A DNA stretch of 64,000 bases from Spizellomyces sp. 'palustris' (taxonomy: Eukaryota > Chytridiomycota > Chytridiomycetes > Spizellomycetales > Spizellomycetaceae): positions 5,694-69,693 of the forward strand of contig QEAR01000035.1 of NCBI GenBank assembly GCA_006535965.1. Direction: 5' to 3'. A program made the position numbers and the translations under genes. Position 1 is the stretch's first letter. Each line of letters opens with the position of its first letter. Below, piece by piece: positions 58,364 to 64,000 of this stretch. The notes beneath the pieces are model-generated. The model was not told where the DNA came from. It searched no databases and saw only the letters and a program-made list of their open reading frames with translations.

Positions 58364-60244
58364 ATGCCCCTCCGCTGCTTGCGCCCAGCAATCCGCTCGT
58401 TCACTCACTTGTGCACACCTTCACTGAGGATATTGCAGCATTCCCCAGAATGCGTGGGAACCCGATTGTCTTATTCACTCAAACGGGCCAATGCAGCTCG
58501 CCAGTTCTCGGCACCTCCCATGAAAACTTCCCTTTCCTTACCAGATAAAGTACATATTGGTCTAGATGAAGCTGTATCAAAGGATGTGGTTGGTGCGTAT
58601 TCCTTCTCTTTCGGTTCTCTGCCCTGTGGGACCCGTGCTACATGCCGCAACAGGCTGACCATGGAGGTTATTTACACAGGGAACGATCTCGACACGAACA
58701 GACCGCCAGCAGAGGTTCGACAGAAAATTGGTGATGAATATAGGTGTGAGGCGTACTTTCTTATCAAAGCGGCATGCATAGGCGGCATGTGCTAAACTGA
58801 CATTCCCGCTTATCATAGTGCGGAACACCTGCTGCGATGGTCGCAACCACCTCGCAATGTCCTGATTGTGAAAAAGCCGAACGATGAACGGACTCGAGCG
58901 GCATTTCTAGAGATTGTTCGGTTCGTTACTTGTCCTTCTGCGAGACCTTCTAAGGTCCTTTGGGCCTGAATTGATGCATGCTTTCAGTTGGCTTCGCTCG
59001 GAATACCCCTATATGAATATCGTCGTCGAACCAGCAGTCGCTGAAGAACTAGGCGAGGAAGTATCTGGACTCCATGTTATCTCCAAGGGTTGGTCTCGCA
59101 AGTCAATTTCTGTGGAATGCACATCGTTGCTTATCAAATTCTTCAGATAATATGGTAGAATATAGCCGGACAATCGACTTTGCAATAACATTAGGTGGCG
59201 ATGGTACCATATTGCATGCTTCCTCTCTTTTCCCGCGAGCGGTTCCACCGATCATATCCTTTTCCCTGGGGACATTGGGGTTCCTTCTACCATTTGGATT
59301 CCAAGACTATCAAACAGCTCTTATTAAAGTGATCGAAGGCTCCGTACCGCTCCTGTTACGTATGCGTTTAACATGTGCCATCTTTCGTATTGATGGACGG
59401 AGGGTCATGTATGATGGCCTTGACCAAGGTGTTAAAGGATTAATTTCTGTGTTGAGGTATTAAACGCCTACTTACATTTTGTCGGCAGTGTAGATTTGCA
59501 AGCTATGAACGATATAACGTTACACCGTGGACATAACCCGCATTTGACAGTTATCGATTGTTCAGTTGGAGGAGAATTTTTGACGGACGCTGTGGTGAGT
59601 AGATCGATACAAGACGTATTCGACAGAATGGTTATTGATGATTGACCTTTTAACCTCTCGTAGGCTGACGGTCTCATCGTCTCCACCCCTACTGGATCGA
59701 CAGCTTACTCTCTGTCTGCAGGTCAGCATTTTTGTTTACATTACTTGAGGTCTGTTTCTCATCTACTTGCGTTCATGCAGGTGGACCTATTGTACACCCA
59801 GCTGTGCAATCTCTCCTTTTAACGCCTATTTGTCCGCGATCACTATCCTTCCGACCGGCATTGCTACCTCCATATTTGACCGTTCGATTACGTGTAAGTG
59901 GCCACTCACCCCATCGTTATTGTCGCAGGCACTGAATTTGCCCATGCGACCCCATCAGCTGTCAAAGAGCAGTCGAGGAACCGCGCAGGTTTCGGTCGAT
60001 GGCAGAGATGTTTATCTGTTGGGGAAGGAGGAATATGTGGAGGTGAATATCTTGCTCGCCCGCGTACTTGTTTTCTGGAGCTGACACCTACACTCAAATT
60101 CAGGTGCGCATGTCACAGTTTCCGATCCCATGCGTGAGCCGGACAAGGCACGGAAAGGATTGGGTGAGGGATATCAATCAAACATTGAAATGGAATCAAA
60201 GCTTTACCAACAGACATGGAGATGGTGACTCGGAACCATGGTGA
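58364..60244 (+). CDS. POS5: Mitochondrial NAD(H) kinase, POS5-like
   Basis: Phosphorylates NAD(H) to NADP(H). The start at 58364 gives an Arg/Ser-rich presequence ([20 protein letters not shown]) suited to mitochondrial import. Several short exons follow: [20 protein letters not shown], the GGDGT kinase motif ([20 protein letters not shown]), [26 protein letters not shown] with [20 protein letters not shown] then [11 protein letters not shown] (the second conserved site), and [20 protein letters not shown]. The C-terminal end [15 protein letters not shown] then [17 protein letters not shown] matches POS5-type kinases. This last exon is selected by frame conservation over a shorter alternative ending at 60231. 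It is divergent from the zinc-ribbon SDR. Confidence 0.9.
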
Positions 60245-60552
60245 AAGAGATAACAGTAGTGGACATCTACATTGTAATATATTCACAGCCAGACTGCATT
60301 GGATATTGTGGTCGTTGTTCAAACCCGCCCTATAAAATCGCGCTTGCCTCTGTACATCCTGTACAGACACAGTCACAAGCAAGCATGCCAACATATGTCG
60401 ACTGTCTTCATTCACTTGCGCGTGCTTTCATATCCCAGATCTCACAACAGATCTCCCAAGTCGCGTAATCGAAGCGCCACGTCCCAAGCCACGGACTCGG
60501 CTGTTGATCTTGATCTCGGTCTTCCATCGCCATTCTCTGTCTTTCATCAGGA

Positions 60553-61122
60553 ATGTGGTACCACACGCCGACAACACTGGGAAATGTCCACCGCGCTATA
60601 GTATCGTTTCACCATTACTTTAACCAAACCCTAGTCCCATTCACAGCTCGCCCCTCCAAGAACGAGCTGCTTAAAGTTGCCGACACGGTATATGCGTTAC
60701 CTTTTATATTCTTAACACACACGGGAACGCCAACGGGTGGACATGACCCAATATACAATTTCGGTGAGTTTGATGTTTTTTTTGGCATGTCAAGGGAAAA
60801 CCGGCTGTATCAGCCGGATGTTTTCTTATATATGAAACTTTAAATAGGCAATGAGAAAGCCCTGTCAGTGTTTGGGCGCACACCCGCCGAGCTTCTTCAA
60901 TTTCCCTCTCGACTTTCGGCAGGTCCTGACGAACGATCTCGCAGAGAGGCATTTATGAGAGAGGTGGCAACGAAGGGATGTGTAAAGGATTATGACTGCA
61001 TTAGAGTAAAGAAGGATGGCAGCCCACTCAAGATGTGGGATGGGTACGTGTGGAATGTTAGAGACGAGGCAGGTGCAATCGTTGGACAGGCGGCGATGTT
61101 CAAAAAGTGGCAGGATCAATGA
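60553..61122 (+). CDS. MEKHLA-domain (PAS-like) protein
   Basis: Two exons (about 60553-60770 and 60848-61122) in phase give roughly 164 residues from MWYHTPTTLGNVHRAIVSFH; a short upstream exon cannot be excluded. The protein is almost entirely a MEKHLA domain, a PAS-related fold found in many bacteria, at the end of plant HD-ZIP III proteins and in algae. Matching blocks are YALPFIFLTHTG, DPIYNFGNEKALSVFGRTPA, LLQFPSRLSAGPDERSRREA, VKDYDCIRVKKDGSPLKMWD and VWNVRDEAGAIVGQAAMFKK then W. Length equals that of stand-alone bacterial members. Its ligand is unknown. The gene has an intron with typical splice sites, so it has been in the nuclear genome for some time. It is convergent with H2A.Z. 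Confidence 0.82.
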
Positions 61123-61388
61123 TGACGGTGAAGCCAATCTGGGTATATCGTACTCTTATTTTCATCTCTTCCAACTATCGACAGGAAAAACACAAGCCTC
61201 ATCCACGGACTAAACCATCTCACGAACATGTACAAAAGCAATCGAATCAAAACACATGAAGGGCGCGTAGCTCCAGCTACGACGGCGAGACTGGCCGTTT
61301 TGCTTCCCCAATTCTCATCTCTTTCATTACCAACCGCCAAATCTCCACCACGTCTCCCATTATATGCATACGCAGTAGGAATAATAAA

Positions 61389-62179
61389 TTAAGCAACCTC
61401 CTTTTGGCCTTTCTTTGCCTTAGTGGTCTTGTTGATAAGGGATTTCTACACATTGACAAGGTCGATCAGATTCCTCTGGGCATCAGCTGAAAAGGCCTAA
61501 TGAAGCACTTACGTGAATGTGAGGGATGACTCCTCCGCCTGCAATCGTCGCCTTGATTAAGGAATCCAATTCCTCATCTCCACGGATCGCCAACTGCAAA
61601 TGGCGAGGGGTAATTCGCTTCACCTTGAGGTCCTTTGATGCGTTTCCCGCCAACTCGAGAACTTCAGCGGTAAGGTACTCCAAAATTGCAGCGCAATATA
61701 CGGCAGCCTTTGCGCCAACACGGACATTGTTTTGCGTTCGCTGTTTGAGGTATCGGTGGATACGGCCAACCGGGAATTGGAGACCAGCCTGGCAAAATCG
61801 TGGTGCGCGATCAGCAGGCAGTCCTCATTTACCAACAGGAAAGCTGTGGCAGAAAATTCGGCACCAGAACCCTTGAACAGAGAGGTACTCACCCTGGCCG
61901 CCCGTGAGAGTGGAGCCTGCTTCACCTTTGGTTTTTCGCCTTGCCCAGAGTTATCTCCCTTATCAGCCTACGGAAGTTGATCGCAGGAATGATGGCGTTA
62001 ATCTTGGTCCAAAAACAACAATCCCAGCTACTCCTATGCTAACTGTTACAAGTACAGTGGTAAGCCAGCCGCTTGTACTTGTCCAATTGTCTCATCTCCC
62101 TCATCGGACCGGATTGTTTCCAATGTCTGTAGCATCTCCCCCAGAAACGCACATTGCACCAAACTTCGCACACATACCA
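61389..62179 (-). CDS. HTZ1: Histone H2A.Z
   Basis: Four exons (62179-62177, 61967-61893, 61788-61513, 61445-61389) give 136 residues. The core is plainly H2[61 protein letters not shown] and [20 protein letters not shown]. The variant marks of H2A.Z are the [10 protein letters not shown] acidic-patch extension, [15 protein letters not shown] and the short Lys-rich tail ending KKGQKEVA. The N-terminal tail ([20 protein letters not shown]) is as expected. The first coding exon seems to hold only the start codon, joined across a 209-bp intron (62176-61968); this junction is inferred from a consensus GTATGT donor and frame. It replaces H2A in promoter nucleosomes. Confidence 0.92.
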
Positions 62180-63245
62180 TATCGAATGCAGAGAATGCAG
62201 TGGTGGTGTCCAAATATCAGAGTAGCTCAAAGTGATGGATGGATGGATGCGTAAAGATGGAGACGGCGGATGGATGGATAGGTTTGAAGGATGCTGGGCT
62301 TCGCGCGAGCGCGTGACACGTATCTCATTACCCGATGCGCGTTTTGGGCCCCAGTAGTGATTCAGACATTTTGCCTGCCGGACGTTCATTGTACTTGACA
62401 AGCAGCTTTACTGACGGACTCAAGCTGGCTCTATAGAAAGGGATACGGCCTGTGGAAGGATCGCATGTCCAAAGACTGACGAGAGAGACCCATGTGTTAA
62501 AATGCCCGAGTGCGACCCTCCCAACAACAATATGTGTTCAGGTTGGGCTCCTGATAATGAGAATTCATTTACATCTTTGTCATATTTGTCCACTATACCA
62601 TCTGCAAGTCATTCTCCAAGACCTTTGGGATTGTTTTCCTGTTTGAATCTTTGGATTTGCTGATAAAGACAGGTGGACCATCCCCCGGAAACGGGAAAGG
62701 CATAGATTGATCTCGCTCAATGGAAAGGCAAGGATATCGATGTGACAAACGAAATTTGCGGTGGATTGGTCTCCTATAGGGTGCTGGTTACTGGACAACG
62801 GTTACGGCCAAACGAGACACATGTCTCATACGCAAAGCCAAAGGACTAGGTTAACAAAGGCTGTGCGCGACTTGGAATCAGCGTTGCTTTGATGCTGGGG
62901 ACGGAATGCGGGCAGGATGCGGACATTGCACGACTAGGCCTGTCGCAAGAAACCATTCGCGGCTACCTGCGCACATTTCAGCTTTTTCGATAGAATGGAG
63001 ACAGTCCTCAATGAACGAAACGGACATACAACGTTAGCTTTTTGCATATCGATTGATGAACAAATAATGAGAAATGCCTCTCTAGGAATCGTAAAATTGA
63101 AAAAAATAGATACAAGCAAGAATAAAAAATGCAGCGCAACTGCAACCCTACTCCCAGCCGCACACTAACCACCTACGTGACCACTCGGGTCGTCCTTCCG
63201 GTTGCGTTTATGATTATCACTCCCCCAGCCCCATATTCACAGTAT
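62180..63245. other. Intergenic gap of about 1 kb, no gene
   Basis: Lies between the H2A.Z start and the end of Nop58. A TCCATCCATCCATC run sits at about 62245-62280 (GGATGGATGGATG on the plus strand), a short simple repeat. No open frame here has a recognised domain. Confidence 0.5.
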
Positions 63246-64000
63246 TCAATCCTTCGACTTCTTCTTCTTCTTCTTTGTCTTCTCCTCGCCATTCGCCTCT
63301 CCGTTTACCCCATTCTCCTCTGCTGCCTCAGAAACCTTTCGCTTCTTCTTTTTCTTATCTGGAGTGTCTGAAAAGATGGCATAATGTTAACATTATCACA
63401 AGAGACAAATCTCATTGTTCAGAGGTAAATACCTGACACGCCATCTGCCTCCTCAGTCTTCTTGGACTTCTTTGATTTTTTCTCCTTCTTCACCTCTGGT
63501 GTAGGAGTCACGGGTGTGGCGTCTTCCTCATCTGAATCCTCCGCCTTGCGCTTCTTGGTCTTCTCTGATGCTGGCGTGGTGGGCACCACGGCATCGGATG
63601 CCGCATTATAGGATGGTGCACCATTGAACTCGTACTTCTTTTGTGATGGCTTGCCCTTTACTGCTGAGCCAATGGCGGCGCGAACCGCCTTACCCTCCAA
63701 CTGCCTCAATCGTGCCTCGACCTTTGCCCGCTGCTCAATACCAATGTTGGGTGTATCTGTATCACCTAAGGCATCGCAACGAATGGACAGAGCCGCCTTT
63801 GTGGCAACAGTACGTGCGATCTTTCCTTTGATCTTTGGTCCTGCTTGACCCACCAATGATGCATGGTATATGAGTCCGTATTTGGGTGTGTCGTGCTTCG
63901 ACTTGAGGGCGCGGAAAAGCGCTTTTTCAGCACCAAGGATTTGGACCGTTGATGCGGGTTGCTTAGCGAGGTTCAAAAGAGATCCAGCATGCGCAATCAA
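63246..64000 (-). CDS. NOP58: Nop58, box C/D snoRNP core protein, 3' part
   Basis: Nop58 binds the Snu13-snoRNA complex and supports 2'-O-methylation and pre-rRNA processing in the nucleolus. The part in the window covers the NOP domain end: [60 protein letters not shown] and [18 protein letters not shown], then a basic Lys/Glu-rich tail. The last exon (about 63369-63246) encodes [20 protein letters not shown] and ends KKKKKKSKD, the usual KKE/D-type tail; an intron spans about 63370-63430. The gene continues past the window's end, so the N-terminal half is not visible. The [16 protein letters not shown] block favours Nop58 over its paralogue Nop56. Confidence 0.93.

Noticed and set aside
1-64000. 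CRISPR arrays, operons, bacterial insertion sequences and prokaryotic origins
   Set aside because: None seen. The window is eukaryotic, with intron-bearing genes throughout the gene-dense parts.

Overview
This is nuclear DNA of a fungus. The genes carry many short introns of about 50-120 bp with GT...AG ends, and they encode standard fungal and eukaryotic proteins: calnexin, a POS5-type NAD kinase, a mitochondrial branched-chain aminotransferase, histone H2A.Z, Nop58 and coronin-7. An EF-hand/WD40 protein of the WDR49 type, a family tied to cilia and flagella, together with MPDU1 and coronin-7, suggests a zoosporic (chytrid-like) fungus. That lineage call is inference; no marker in the window fixes the species.

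Layout. 1-3.8 kb: gene-poor, with a perfect 74-bp inverted repeat and facing copies of an unknown 'WENEG' family. 3.8-10.7 kb: a compact block of endomembrane genes: MPDU1, an L-type lectin cargo receptor, calnexin and a CRAL-TRIO (Sec14-like) protein. 11.3-17.2 kb: one very large secreted or membrane protein with glycosylation-rich repeats, an REJ-like region, a GPS-like motif and a single membrane helix. 17.2-26 kb: a relic-rich, almost gene-free stretch holding a minisatellite, more WENEG fragments, a probable Ty1/copia fossil and a tRNA-Pro(AGG). 26-64 kb: dense ordinary gene space.

The gene-dense half runs PTPA, an LRR protein, a PIG-M/PIG-H fusion, a RhoGEF, coronin-7, an SDR, a fused Artemis-like nuclease, BCAT, a Cys/Met PLP enzyme, the WDR49-like protein, a small membrane protein, an F-box/LRR protein, a hypothetical gene, a zinc-ribbon SDR, NAD kinase, a MEKHLA protein, H2A.Z and partial Nop58.

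Three gene architectures stand out. (1) 41931-44683 encodes an SNM1/Artemis-type metallo-beta-lactamase/beta-CASP nuclease fused in frame to a TenI/ThiE-like barrel of the kind found behind bacterial MutT, followed by a Ser/Pro-rich tail with SUMO-interaction-like motifs. (2) 29904-32211 encodes GPI mannosyltransferase PIG-M fused to PIG-H, a subunit of the enzyme that starts GPI synthesis. (3) 11322-17170 encodes an adhesion-receptor-like ectodomain with a GPS-like motif on a single-pass protein.

Neighbours also fit together. MPDU1, the lectin and calnexin all act on N-glycoproteins in the ER. The RhoGEF and coronin-7 are divergent actin regulators. The exon models were built by hand from splice consensus, reading phase and family conservation; transcript data would settle the details.
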